Below, piece by piece: positions 44,881 through 52,766 of a DNA stretch of 64,000 nt (positions are counted from its first letter, which is position 1; every line of letters begins with the position of its first letter). Origin of the DNA: an uncultured Porphyromonadaceae bacterium (lineage in GTDB: Bacteria > Bacteroidota > Bacteroidia > Bacteroidales > Muribaculaceae); NCBI GenBank assembly GCA_947175545.1, contig CAMWNI010000001.1:372001-436000 (forward strand), read 5' to 3'. The notes under the pieces are model-generated. The model saw nothing but the letters and a program-made list of their open reading frames with translations. It did no database searches and was not told where the DNA came from. The translations under genes were made by a program, and so were the position numbers.

Positions 44881-47800
44881 ATGGAACAGGACGGAAAAGA
44901 AAAGAAAAGCGGACGCCGGTGGTTGCGATGGATTCCGATTTCAATCGTGACGCTGGTCGCTCTGATGCTGTGTATGCTTGCGGGAGTCAGCCTTATACTG
45001 ACATCGGCACGGTTGACTCGGCTGGTCAATAAGTATGGTGGTGAATATTTCGTCAATGCCGATTTTGGCGTTGACCGGGCCGAACTGACGGTCTGGCGCA
45101 CGTTTCCGCATGTGGAAATAGATGTTGACCGCTTGAGAATTGTCAACATTGACCCTGCCGTTCCTGCCGAGGGCGATACGGTTGCGAGTGTCGCGCGCTT
45201 TCATGGGCGCATCAATCTGGCTGCACTGTTGGTTGGGCGCATCTCGGTCAGCAGGGTGGAGATTGACCGCCCGTGCGCAACCCTCTGGTGCGGCCCGGAC
45301 TCGCTTACAAATCTTTCGATCTTTCCTCCATCGGACAAACCGGACGAAGAGGAGAGGGCAGAGCCGTTGTCGCTTCCGTCAATTCATGTTGACCGTTTCC
45401 GGATTCTGGGTGATGCACGCTTTCGCTATCTCTCTGTTCCGGACAGCATTGATGCGGACGTGACCATCCGCGCAACGGAACTTACGGGCGGCGACGATGT
45501 GCAGCAGTATGTTCTTGTCACCAAGGCGAGTGCAGGTGCCGTTCCGTTGCTGCCTCAGCGTCTTGAAATCGGGCTTGATGGCGGAATCGGCTGGGAACCA
45601 TCCTCTCCGCTTGAAGTTACGCTGAACTGCTTTAGGGTTGACGTTGACTCGCTTCAGACCGAGACTTCTGCCTGGTTGGACCTGAGTGACGGGTTGCTGG
45701 TCAAGTCTCTTGATTTCCGCCTGAAGCCTCTTGCGCTTGCGCGAGTCGGAGAACTGATTGAGGCCGTTCCTGAACTGAAAACCGACGCGGCCGTCGAGTT
45801 GATGGCGAAGCTACTCGCTCCTTACCGCTATAATCCTGACACATTGCTGATTCCTGACCTTGAGGCCAATCTCCGGATTAAAGAGTCGGCGCTGGCAGTC
45901 AGACAGTACTATCTTGATTTTACGCGCCTGGCGCTTGATGTGGATGTACGCCTGAGTTCCGAAGGACTTGACCGCTCAATCGTGGAGCTGAAAAAATGTG
46001 AAGTAGTCTTTCCCGGTTCGGATTTCAGTCTGACGGGACGGGCAACAAATCTGCACTCCGACCCTTGGGCCGAAGGTTGTTTTAAGGGCTATGTCAACTT
46101 TAACGGGCTTGACGCGCGTCTTTGGCAACTGGCCGGAATGAGACTGCGTGGCACTCTTGATGCGGACTTGGATTTTGCGCTTAATCTCAGTGACTTGAGT
46201 ACTAATGCGTTTCATCGGGCCGACTTGCACGGTATGGCTGACTTGTGTGATTTTGTCGCGCTGATGCCTGCCGACAGTATTGCGGCCTGGACGCGCCACG
46301 CGCGAATTGATTTCGGCTCGTCGGAGTCTTTCCGGGGCGTTGATTCGCTGCTGACGGCGCGTCTGAGCCTGGACACGGCGCGCGTCTGGACCGTAGGACT
46401 TCAGGCGGGTATTTCGGATCTTAAGGTCTCTCTCGGGGTTGAAAACCGGGCGCAGACGGCTGACACGACAACCGTTACGCCGATGGGCGGCCGAATTGAT
46501 CTCGGGCGTCTTGATTGTCTGCTTGGCGATTCAAGCCGTGCTGCAATCCGTGGGGTCAATGGCGCAACCGTGCTGACGCGTTATATGGGCGACGGGCGCA
46601 GACCGCTGCTTGCTGCTAAGCTTGGTGTGAAACGCATTGTCTATTCTGACGGGGTAAGCCGCATGTCGGTGTCGGGTGCGGAGGTCGGTGCGAAGGCTCA
46701 TCTGGCCTCGTCCGGACGGAAGCGCCGCACGCTGACGGCGACCGATTCGGCCCGCATTGCACGCCGGCGCGATTCGCTGCTGATGAGCGACAAGGGACAT
46801 GAGCGGATTGACTTTGGTGTAGACCGGTCGCTGGTGCGGCTGCTCAAGCGGTGGGATGTACGTGGTTCGGTAAAGGCGCGCCGCGCCCGCATGTCAACTC
46901 CGGCATTTCCGCTCCGTATGCGCTTGTCAGGGCTTGATTTCGCGTTTAACCCTGATTCGCTGGTTCTGCGTTCGATTGCTCTGAAGGCCGGCCGCAGCGA
47001 CTTTGCCCTGAAGGGAATTGTCCGTAACATGCAGAAGTCGCTCGGACGCCGCAGAGGCCAGCCGCTGATTGTGAATCTCGATTTGAGTTCTGACACGATA
47101 AACGTCAACCAGATAGTCCAGGCCGCCTTTCGTGGAGCGGCATGGCAGGCCGCGGCCGATTCGCTTGCCTCAGCCGGCTCAATGAGGACTCTGGAGCTTG
47201 ATGACGACGTTGCAGAGTCTCGGACAGAATCGGAGGCGTCGGAGGAAATGCGCGCTATCGTCGTTCCGATGAATGTCGACGCCACTCTGGCGTTCAACGC
47301 ACGCAACATTGTCTACTCGACCATGCTTCTGCATGACTTCTCTGGAGAGGTCATCATTGCTGACGGTGCCGCCCAGCTTAGCGATCTCCAGGCCCGAACG
47401 GACATCGGCTCGGCAAACGCCAATCTGATTTACTATGCTCCGACGGCCAATGACGTTGACGTCGGGCTGAGCATGGAACTGAACCGCTTTCGCATTGATA
47501 AGGTGACGGATATGTTGCCGGCCCTGGATTCGCTGATGCCCCTGCTGCATGACCTCGGCGGAATTATCGACGTGAACATCGGTGCGACGACGCGGGCCGA
47601 TTCGCTGCTGAACATTGATTTTCCTTCGTTACGCGCAATGGTCAGCCTCAGCGGCGACTCGCTCCGGGTTCTGGACGAGAAAACGTTTAATGTTGTCAGC
47701 AAATGGCTGCTTTTCCGTGACAAACGCAAAAACATGATTGACCACATGGAGGTAGAACTGGCCGTTGAGGACAACACCCTCGAACTTTACCCGTTCATGT

Positions 47801-48216
47801 TCGATTTTGACCGCTATCGCATTGGAGTCATGGGACGGAATGACCTCGACATGAACCTTGATTATCATGTTTCGATTCTGAAATCGCCGCTTCCTTTTAA
47901 ATTCGGCGTTAACATAAAAGGCAGAACCGATAATCTGAAAATTCGGCCCGGCCGCGCGCGCTTTAAGGAGAAAATGGCCGGTCAGAGTACGAAACTCGCC
48001 GACACTCTCCGCGTGAACCTTGCTAAGGAAATCAAGGGAGCCATCCGGCGAGGGACTGAGGCAGCCAAGATTGCTCCGATGGAGGTCCGTCGACCGCAGC
48101 CGGCGGAGGCCTTCGATGAACATACGGATACGATTTCGGCCGCCGACTCTCTCTATTTTATCCAACACGGACTGATTGAAGTTCCGGATTCACTAACGAT
48201 TACTGACAATCAATGA
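44881..48216 (+). CDS. AsmA-like envelope protein
   Basis: The 1111-residue protein has one N-terminal membrane helix ('IPISIVTLVALMLCMLAGVSLIL') and a long periplasmic repeat-rich body. The N-terminal region 'RLVNKYGGEYFVNADFGVDRAELTVWRTFPHVEIDVDRLRIVN' is typical of AsmA/YhdP-type bridge proteins of Bacteroidota. The C-terminal AsmA_2-like part is 'LDMNLDYHVSILKSPLPFKFGVNIKGRTDNLKIRPG'. AsmA-like proteins in other Gram-negatives carry phospholipid between membranes; that role here is inferred. It is followed with ATGA overlap by a HAD phosphatase gene. Confidence 0.85.
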   Translation: MEQDGKEKKSGRRWLRWIPISIVTLVALMLCMLAGVSLILTSARLTRLVNKYGGEYFVNADFGVDRAELTVWRTFPHVEIDVDRLRIVNIDPAVPAEGDTVASVARFHGRINLAALLVGRISVSRVEIDRPCATLWCGPDSLTNLSIFPPSDKPDEEERAEPLSLPSIHVDRFRILGDARFRYLSVPDSIDADVTIRATELTGGDDVQQYVLVTKASAGAVPLLPQRLEIGLDGGIGWEPSSPLEVTLNCFRVDVDSLQTETSAWLDLSDGLLVKSLDFRLKPLALARVGELIEAVPELKTDAAVELMAKLLAPYRYNPDTLLIPDLEANLRIKESALAVRQYYLDFTRLALDVDVRLSSEGLDRSIVELKKCEVVFPGSDFSLTGRATNLHSDPWAEGCFKGYVNFNGLDARLWQLAGMRLRGTLDADLDFALNLSDLSTNAFHRADLHGMADLCDFVALMPADSIAAWTRHARIDFGSSESFRGVDSLLTARLSLDTARVWTVGLQAGISDLKVSLGVENRAQTADTTTVTPMGGRIDLGRLDCLLGDSSRAAIRGVNGATVLTRYMGDGRRPLLAAKLGVKRIVYSDGVSRMSVSGAEVGAKAHLASSGRKRRTLTATDSARIARRRDSLLMSDKGHERIDFGVDRSLVRLLKRWDVRGSVKARRARMSTPAFPLRMRLSGLDFAFNPDSLVLRSIALKAGRSDFALKGIVRNMQKSLGRRRGQPLIVNLDLSSDTINVNQIVQAAFRGAAWQAAADSLASAGSMRTLELDDDVAESRTESEASEEMRAIVVPMNVDATLAFNARNIVYSTMLLHDFSGEVIIADGAAQLSDLQARTDIGSANANLIYYAPTANDVDVGLSMELNRFRIDKVTDMLPALDSLMPLLHDLGGIIDVNIGATTRADSLLNIDFPSLRAMVSLSGDSLRVLDEKTFNVVSKWLLFRDKRKNMIDHMEVELAVEDNTLELYPFMFDFDRYRIGVMGRNDLDMNLDYHVSILKSPLPFKFGVNIKGRTDNLKIRPGRARFKEKMAGQSTKLADTLRVNLAKEIKGAIRRGTEAAKIAPMEVRRPQPAEAFDEHTDTISAADSLYFIQHGLIEVPDSLTITDNQ

Positions 48217-48899
48217 TTGACCGACCAAAAGCATTTTTATTCGACATGGACGGCACGCTGTATGACTCGATGCCGAACCACGCTTCATCTTGGTATCAGA
48301 TGGTCCGCGAGCAGGGCATTGACTGCTCGCCCGAGGAGTTTTTTCTCTATGAGGGAGCAACGGGTGCATGGACCGTCAACCTGCTCTATCAGCGCGCCTA
48401 TGGCCGCGATGCGACGCCCGATGAGGTTCAGCGGCTTTATGAACGCAAGGCGGAGATTTTTCGCTCTAAGCCTCATCCGAGCGTAATGCCGGGTGCCGGC
48501 CGCCTGGTCGAGGCGGTCCGGAATCTTCCGTGGCATCCTCAGACTATTCTCGTTACCGGATCTGCCCAGGGGTCTCTCCTGGGGACGCTTGATGCGGATT
48601 TCCCGGGCGCGTTTCCCGTTGAACGCCGCGTGACGGCGCTTAATGTCAAGCGAGGCAAGCCGTTCCCCGATCCGTTTCTTCAGGGGGCTGCGCTTGCGGG
48701 AGTCGCTCCGGAGGATTGCATTGTGATTGAGAATGCTCCTCTCGGAGTTCGTGCGGGCCATGCTGCCGGATGTTTCACGGTTGCGGTTACAACCGGACCT
48801 ATTCCGCGCAAGCGGATGGAGGAGGCGGGTGCCGATTTGATTTTTGATTCCATGCCGCAGTGTGCTGCCGAATTGCCAGAAATGTTATGCAAAAGCTGA
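48213..48899 (+). CDS. HAD-superfamily phosphatase (beta-phosphoglucomutase-like)
   Basis: The 228-residue HAD subfamily I enzyme has motif I 'FLFDMDGTLYDSMPNH' (nucleophile Asp), motif II 'TILVTGSAQ', motif III Lys in 'LNVKRGKPFPDPFL' and motif IV 'EDCIVIENAPLGVRAGHAAG'. In this last motif an Asn-rich loop replaces the usual second Asp, as in beta-phosphoglucomutase relatives. The substrate is unknown. It overlaps the AsmA-like gene by 4 nt, and aroB starts 13 nt before its stop. Confidence 0.9.
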   Translation: MIDRPKAFLFDMDGTLYDSMPNHASSWYQMVREQGIDCSPEEFFLYEGATGAWTVNLLYQRAYGRDATPDEVQRLYERKAEIFRSKPHPSVMPGAGRLVEAVRNLPWHPQTILVTGSAQGSLLGTLDADFPGAFPVERRVTALNVKRGKPFPDPFLQGAALAGVAPEDCIVIENAPLGVRAGHAAGCFTVAVTTGPIPRKRMEEAGADLIFDSMPQCAAELPEMLCKS

Positions 48900-49933
48900 T
48901 TTTCACTAACGACGTCAGCAATGAACTTGACGCTCTGATTAATGAAATGGCGCCTGACAAGGTCGCCATGCTGTGTGACTCTCATACGTTTCAGATTGCC
49001 GAAGGGCTTGCTCCCTCCGGGGCTGAGATAATTTGCCTCGGCGCCGGCGACGAGAACAAGAACCTCGATTCCGTGTCTGAGGTATGGACACATCTGAGTC
49101 TTAACGGATATACGCGGAATTCGCTGTTGGTCAACGTTGGCGGAGGCATGATTACGGATCTCGGCGGGTTTGCTGCCGCATGCTTCAAGCGCGGAATCCG
49201 CTTTATCAATGTGCCGACAACGCTCTTAGGCGCGGTCGACGCTGCCGTCGGCGGAAAAACCGGAATAAACTTCCTTGATTTTAAGAATGAAATAGGGGCT
49301 TTCTGTGAGGCTCAGGCCGTTATCATTTCAACGCGCTATTTCTCCACGCTTCCGGCGGCTGAGTTGCGGTCAGGGTTTGCCGAGATGTTGAAACATGGCC
49401 TGATTTCTTCGGCTGAGGCTTACGGCCGGCTGATGGCTTTCGACATTGTCGAGGCCGACCTTGATGCGCTGTTGCCGCTGTTGCAGGAGAGCGTTGAGGT
49501 CAAGCGGCGAATCGTTGCCGAAGATCCCCGCGAGCAGGGCATTCGCCGTGCGCTTAACCTCGGCCATACGGCGGGCCACGCCTTCGAGAGCTATGCCCTT
49601 GAGCGCAAGGAGCCGATTCCTCACGGGTTTGCGGTTGCCCACGGATTGCTCGTTGAGATGATTCTGTCACATTTGCAACTCGGTTTCCCATCGTCGGAAC
49701 TTCACCGTTATGCTTCGCTCTTGCGTGAGGCTTACTTTCCGGCGCCGCCCATAAGCTGCAAGGACTACGATGCACTGCTTGGCTTGATGAGTCACGACAA
49801 GAAGAACCGCCGTACAGGTGAAATCAACTTCACCCTTTTGTCGGATTCGGGAGTTCCGGTTATAGACCGAACGGCGACGCCTGATGAAATCCGCACAGCT
49901 CTTGACCTCTATCGCGATCTGCTCGGACTCTGA
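48887..49933 (+). CDS. aroB: 3-dehydroquinate synthase
   Basis: The 348-residue enzyme makes 3-dehydroquinate from DAHP in the shikimate pathway using NAD and a metal. It shows 'DENKNLDSVSEVWTHLS', the glycine-rich NAD loop 'NVGGGMITDLGGFAAACFKRGIRFINVPTTLLGAVDAAVGGKTGIN', the Lys/Glu site 'FAEMLKHGLI', and the metal ligands in 'LNLGHTAGHAFE' and 'PHGFAVAHG'. ATG 48887 is chosen because 'MQKLIFTNDV' matches the family start; an upstream start would lie well inside the HAD gene. A GC-rich hairpin follows. Confidence 0.95.
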   Translation: MQKLIFTNDVSNELDALINEMAPDKVAMLCDSHTFQIAEGLAPSGAEIICLGAGDENKNLDSVSEVWTHLSLNGYTRNSLLVNVGGGMITDLGGFAAACFKRGIRFINVPTTLLGAVDAAVGGKTGINFLDFKNEIGAFCEAQAVIISTRYFSTLPAAELRSGFAEMLKHGLISSAEAYGRLMAFDIVEADLDALLPLLQESVEVKRRIVAEDPREQGIRRALNLGHTAGHAFESYALERKEPIPHGFAVAHGLLVEMILSHLQLGFPSSELHRYASLLREAYFPAPPISCKDYDALLGLMSHDKKNRRTGEINFTLLSDSGVPVIDRTATPDEIRTALDLYRDLLGL

Positions 49934-49951
49934 AAGATAGTTTGGAGAGAA

Positions 49952-49983
49952 CGGGGAGCTGCGCAATCACGCGCCGCTCCCCG
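49952..49983. terminator. GC-rich hairpin between convergent aroB and lipoprotein genes
   Basis: The arms 49952-49959 (CGGGGAGC) and 49976-49983 (GCTCCCCG) pair perfectly, with extra pairing inside the loop (GCG with CGC). No long T-run follows in either direction, but position 19 nt after aroB and 28 nt after the convergent gene suggests a shared terminator. Confidence 0.5.
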
Positions 49984-50011
49984 CAGGTATACATATATTT
50001 ATTAACTGTTT

Positions 50012-50941
50012 TTAGAAAGTGTAACCTATGCCGAATTGTAAGGATAAGTTTCCTTCCATAAGCTCACTGTCGCCGTAGGTTACCTGATAGTTGATTCCGG
50101 CTGAGACGTTGACATGACCGAAGTTGAATTGCCCCATCAGTTCGACAGGGACTGAAAACTCGTTGTCGTAGCGGATATTGTCGTCATAGTCATCAGTGTA
50201 AGATCCCATGAGTGCAGTGCCGAGACCGGCGCCAAACATCAGATTGAATTTAGAAGAGAGCGGTTTTATTGCGCCGGCGGTTACGAACCCTCCATAGGGT
50301 TCGCCTCTTCCTTCGGTGAATGCGGACAGGTTGCCTTTGACATACCAGCCCCAGCCTTTGGTGTTGTAGCGACCGTACATCAGGGCGTAGGTGCCGCCCG
50401 CATCCAATTCACAAAGCTCGAAGACCGGTCCGGCTACGAAGCTGATGAATTGCTTTTTGGTATTCTCGGGTTCGAAGGCGGCTTTTGCTTTTTTGAGCTT
50501 TTTGAAGGGAGAGGCGATGGTGGAAGGTATATAGGGACGGGTAACTTTCGGCGAGGATTCGCCAAGGAGTTTCGCGTCGGTTTCAGTCATCGGGCGGAAG
50601 TCCGTATATTTTGCCGGGTAGCCGGTTACGGTTATCGAGCCGCCACGGAACAAACCTCGGCGATTGATCACATACTGCGGTTCAACAAGCACGTCCGCTT
50701 TCTGTTCCATTAGCAGTTCGGCAGCAGCACTCTTCTTTACGGAATTGAGCGATAATGCGTTTGCCGGATTCCACTGCCAGTTGAAAGTGTGTTGAGCCTT
50801 TTCTTTGCTGACGTCCACATTTGCAACCGTCATGTTGATAATGCGGGTCTCAATCTGCTCGGTCGAGGCCGTGTGTTGAACCGTGGTGCAGGAACTCAGG
50901 GCGAGCAGAGCGCCTGCAGCCAGGGTCAGGGTCTTGTTCAT
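50012..50941 (-). CDS. lipoprotein with C-terminal outer-membrane-protein-like half (paralogue of next gene)
   Basis: The 309-residue protein has a lipoprotein signal (TLTLAAGALLALSSC, lipobox Cys18). Residues about 18-130 form a domain with 'QHTASTEQIETRIIN', 'VDVLVEPQY'-like 'KADVLVEPQYVINRRGLFRGG' and 'SITVTGYPAKYTDFRP'. The C-terminal 150 residues are rich in alternating aromatic and Gly strands ('YGRYNTKGWGWYVKGNLSAF', 'LMFGAGLGTALMGSYTDD', 'GNLSLQFGIGYTF'). They end in Phe, like a small beta-barrel. I do not recognise the family. The upstream gene encodes a shorter copy of the N-terminal domain, 7 nt away. Confidence 0.75.
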   Translation of the reverse strand: MNKTLTLAAGALLALSSCTTVQHTASTEQIETRIINMTVANVDVSKEKAQHTFNWQWNPANALSLNSVKKSAAAELLMEQKADVLVEPQYVINRRGLFRGGSITVTGYPAKYTDFRPMTETDAKLLGESSPKVTRPYIPSTIASPFKKLKKAKAAFEPENTKKQFISFVAGPVFELCELDAGGTYALMYGRYNTKGWGWYVKGNLSAFTEGRGEPYGGFVTAGAIKPLSSKFNLMFGAGLGTALMGSYTDDYDDNIRYDNEFSVPVELMGQFNFGHVNVSAGINYQVTYGDSELMEGNLSLQFGIGYTF

Positions 50942-50948
50942 ATGAATA

Positions 50949-51359
50949 TTAGCGGCGTGATTTCAGGATTGAAACTACTTCAGCTTCGGCCTGAGTGGTC
51001 GGGTGAACATTAACGTAGGTCGCGGGATGGCCGGTTACGGTTACGGAAACGATTTTGGTTCTGAAGAGGCCGCGGTGTTTTTTAACCTCATACTGTGCGC
51101 CAACAAGCAGGTCTCCGCCTCCATTTGCTTCCAGAGCCTTGGCAACGGCGGCATTTTTGACGCTCTTGTCGCCGGCGCGGCGATATTCGTTGGTGGGGAT
51201 GAAGGTGTAAGAGATGACGTTGGGCGATACTTTCAGATCGGCAGTTGAGCGATTTGTGATCTGAGTATTAACAGACTCGGTTGACGCGGTGTGAGAAATG
51301 GTGTTGCAAGAGCAGAGAGCAAGTGCTGCGACTGCTGCAATAAAGAATGACTTTTTCAT
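50949..51359 (-). CDS. small lipoprotein, N-terminal-domain paralogue
   Basis: The 136-residue protein has a lipoprotein signal ending 'ALALCSCNTIS' (lipobox Cys18). It aligns along its length with the first 130 residues of the downstream gene product. Shared landmarks are 'SHTAST' against 'QHTAST', 'DLLVGAQYEVKKHRGLFRTK' against 'DVLVEPQYVINRRGLFRGG', and 'VTVTGHPATYVNVHPTTQAEAE' against 'ITVTGYPAKYTDFRPMTETDAK'. This implies tandem duplication followed by gain (or loss) of the barrel-like half. Function unknown. It has its own promoter with a G-tract repeat upstream. Confidence 0.75.
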   Translation of the reverse strand: MKKSFFIAAVAALALCSCNTISHTASTESVNTQITNRSTADLKVSPNVISYTFIPTNEYRRAGDKSVKNAAVAKALEANGGGDLLVGAQYEVKKHRGLFRTKIVSVTVTGHPATYVNVHPTTQAEAEVVSILKSRR

Positions 51360-51408
51360 TTTAGTTTAGAACGTGATTAATTTGTTAATAATAAGAAGTT
51401 ATCGGGTG

Positions 51409-51416
51409 CAAAATTA
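51409..51416 (-). promoter_or_regulatory. -7 box of the lipoprotein operon promoter
   Basis: TAATTTTG on the minus strand, about 49 nt before the ATG at 51359. The direct-repeat copy 51430-51463 begins 13 nt upstream of it, at the place where regulatory elements would act. Confidence 0.5.
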
Positions 51417-51429
51417 AACAAATTTTCAC

Positions 51430-51463
51430 GAATTACCCCCCCCAATTGTTAAACTGTGTTAAA
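51430..51463 (-). repeat. G-tract direct repeat, copy 1
   Basis: On the plus strand this reads GAATTA, eight C, AATTGTTAAA, then C or T, TGTGTTAAA. The second copy at 51606-51639 has seven C and one other difference over about 34 nt. Both copies lie 13-14 nt upstream of a minus-strand -7 box. Confidence 0.8.
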
Positions 51464-51494
51464 AATAGCAGATTAAGTAAGAAAAGTAGTTGTT

Positions 51495-51580
51495 TTAGAA
51501 AAAAAGCGAGGGCTACGCTCACGCGCAAACCCTCGCTGCCATGCATATTTAGTAAGTGTTATCTGATGTCAGTTTGTTTA
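51495..51580 (-). ncRNA. candidate small RNA ending in a strong terminator
   Basis: From a start near 51580, just below the -7 box at 51584-51591, a minus-strand transcript of about 85 nt would run to the terminator at 51499-51537. The region lies downstream of lpxB on the same strand and could alternatively be the lpxB 3' end processed or reinitiated. A short frame (start near 51544) exists but runs through the terminator and repeat copy 1, so I do not call it a gene. Confidence 0.35.
51499..51537 (-). terminator. rho-independent terminator (lpxB operon / small RNA)
   Basis: The arms 51505-51512 (AGCGAGGG on plus) and 51530-51537 (CCCTCGCT) give a perfect 8-bp stem. On the minus strand the stem is followed immediately by seven T (51505-51499). 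Confidence 0.8.
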
Positions 51581-51583
51581 GTG

Positions 51584-51591
51584 CAAAGGTA
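51584..51591 (-). promoter_or_regulatory. -7 box of a possible small-RNA promoter
   Basis: TACCTTTG on the minus strand, 14 nt downstream of direct-repeat copy 2. The spacing mirrors that of copy 1 and the lipoprotein promoter. Confidence 0.45.
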
Positions 51592-51605
51592 TGCAAAATA
51601 TCGCA

Positions 51606-51639
51606 GAATTACCCCCCCAATTGTTAAATTGTGTTAAAT
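51606..51639 (-). repeat. G-tract direct repeat, copy 2
   Basis: The same sequence as 51430-51463 with seven instead of eight C on the plus strand. Its outer end touches the lpxB stop codon (51639-51641). Confidence 0.8.
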
Positions 51640-52766
51640 TATTGATTTAAGTTGATTTCGGCCAGGATTTTAGCAGCGGCTGTTGACGCGGCCGGGTTTG
51701 TGCCGAGACAATAGCGGACCGCGGCATATCCATTGAGCTGCTCTTCGCGTCCTGGATGGTCCGGAAGAATGTTGACCAGAGCATGGAGTACTGCTGAGGG
51801 TGTACATTTGTGGAGTAGCAGTTCAGGCACGACCTCGCGACCGGCAATCAGATTCGGAAGAGAGACAAATGGAATTTTCAGAACGCGTTCCATTATGTTG
51901 TAGAAAATCCGTGAGCCGCTATGGCGATAGCAGACAATCTGAGGAACACCGGCCAGGGCGGCTTCGAGCGAGGCCGTGCCTGAGGTGACGAGGGCTGCGG
52001 TCGCGCAGGCCATAAGGTCCGTAGTCTGGCCTTCGACGCGGTTGATATCAGCCGGATAGAGAGAAGGGTCAATGCCGGGTGCGGCGGCAATTACGGGCTG
52101 ATATTTTTGTGTCAGGGGCCTGACGGCATCAAGCATTACGGGGAGGTTAGAGCGTATCTCACTGACGCGGCTTCCCGGAACGATTGCTATTATCGGTTTG
52201 GCGGGGAGGGAGTTTTTCTGGCGGAAATCGTCGGTTGAGGGAGCGGCCGCCAGGCGTGAGTCAATTTCTTCGACCGAGGGATTGCCGACGTAGAGGCAAC
52301 GGTCATAGCCATGGCTGGCGTAGAATTCGGGTTCAAACGGGAGGATGGAGAGGACGTAGTTGCATAGGCGGCTAATATCTTTTACGCGCCATTCTTTCCA
52401 GGCCCATGCTTTCGGCGAGATATAGTAGAAGACGGGGATGCCGATTTTTTTTGCTTCGGCAGCCAGGCGCAGGTTGAACGAGGGATAGTCAACGAGAATC
52501 AGGGCGTCAGGCTTGACGCGGCGCAGCAGCGAAGTCGCAGCCGCAAGGTTACGGCGGACCTGGGGCAGATGGCGCACTACGTCAACAAAGCCCATGTAGG
52601 CCATGTCGCGATAGTGAATCAGGGGAGCGCAGCCTGCGGCTTCGGCCATTAGGTCGCCGCCCAGAAAGCAGAAGCGAGCCTGCGGGTCGCGGTTCCGAAG
52701 CGCACTGATCAGTTGTGAGGCATGAAGGTCACCGGATGCCTCGCCGGCGGAGAGCATATAAATCAT
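51639..52766 (-). CDS. lpxB: lipid-A-disaccharide synthase
   Basis: The 375-residue peripheral-membrane GT19 enzyme joins UDP-2,3-diacylglucosamine and lipid X to form the lipid A disaccharide. Diagnostic segments are 'MLSAGEASGDLHASQLISAL' (N-terminal), 'MAYMGFVDVVRHLPQVRRNL', 'LVDYPSFNLRLAAEAKK', 'YISPKAWAWKEWRVKDISRLCNYVLSILPFE', 'VGNPSVEEI' and 'AIVPGSRVSEI', with 'LVTSGTASLEAALAGVPQIVCYR' near the C-terminus. Length is normal. The ATG overlaps the stop of the retropepsin-like gene, so the two are coupled. Confidence 0.96.
   Translation of the reverse strand: MIYMLSAGEASGDLHASQLISALRNRDPQARFCFLGGDLMAEAAGCAPLIHYRDMAYMGFVDVVRHLPQVRRNLAAATSLLRRVKPDALILVDYPSFNLRLAAEAKKIGIPVFYYISPKAWAWKEWRVKDISRLCNYVLSILPFEPEFYASHGYDRCLYVGNPSVEEIDSRLAAAPSTDDFRQKNSLPAKPIIAIVPGSRVSEIRSNLPVMLDAVRPLTQKYQPVIAAAPGIDPSLYPADINRVEGQTTDLMACATAALVTSGTASLEAALAGVPQIVCYRHSGSRIFYNIMERVLKIPFVSLPNLIAGREVVPELLLHKCTPSAVLHALVNILPDHPGREEQLNGYAAVRYCLGTNPAASTAAAKILAEINLNQ

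Noticed and set aside
51431-51544. Short minus-strand frame starting near 51544 between the repeats
   Set aside because: It runs through a perfect terminator hairpin, T-run and a repeat copy, so it is probably an accident of the structured sequence.
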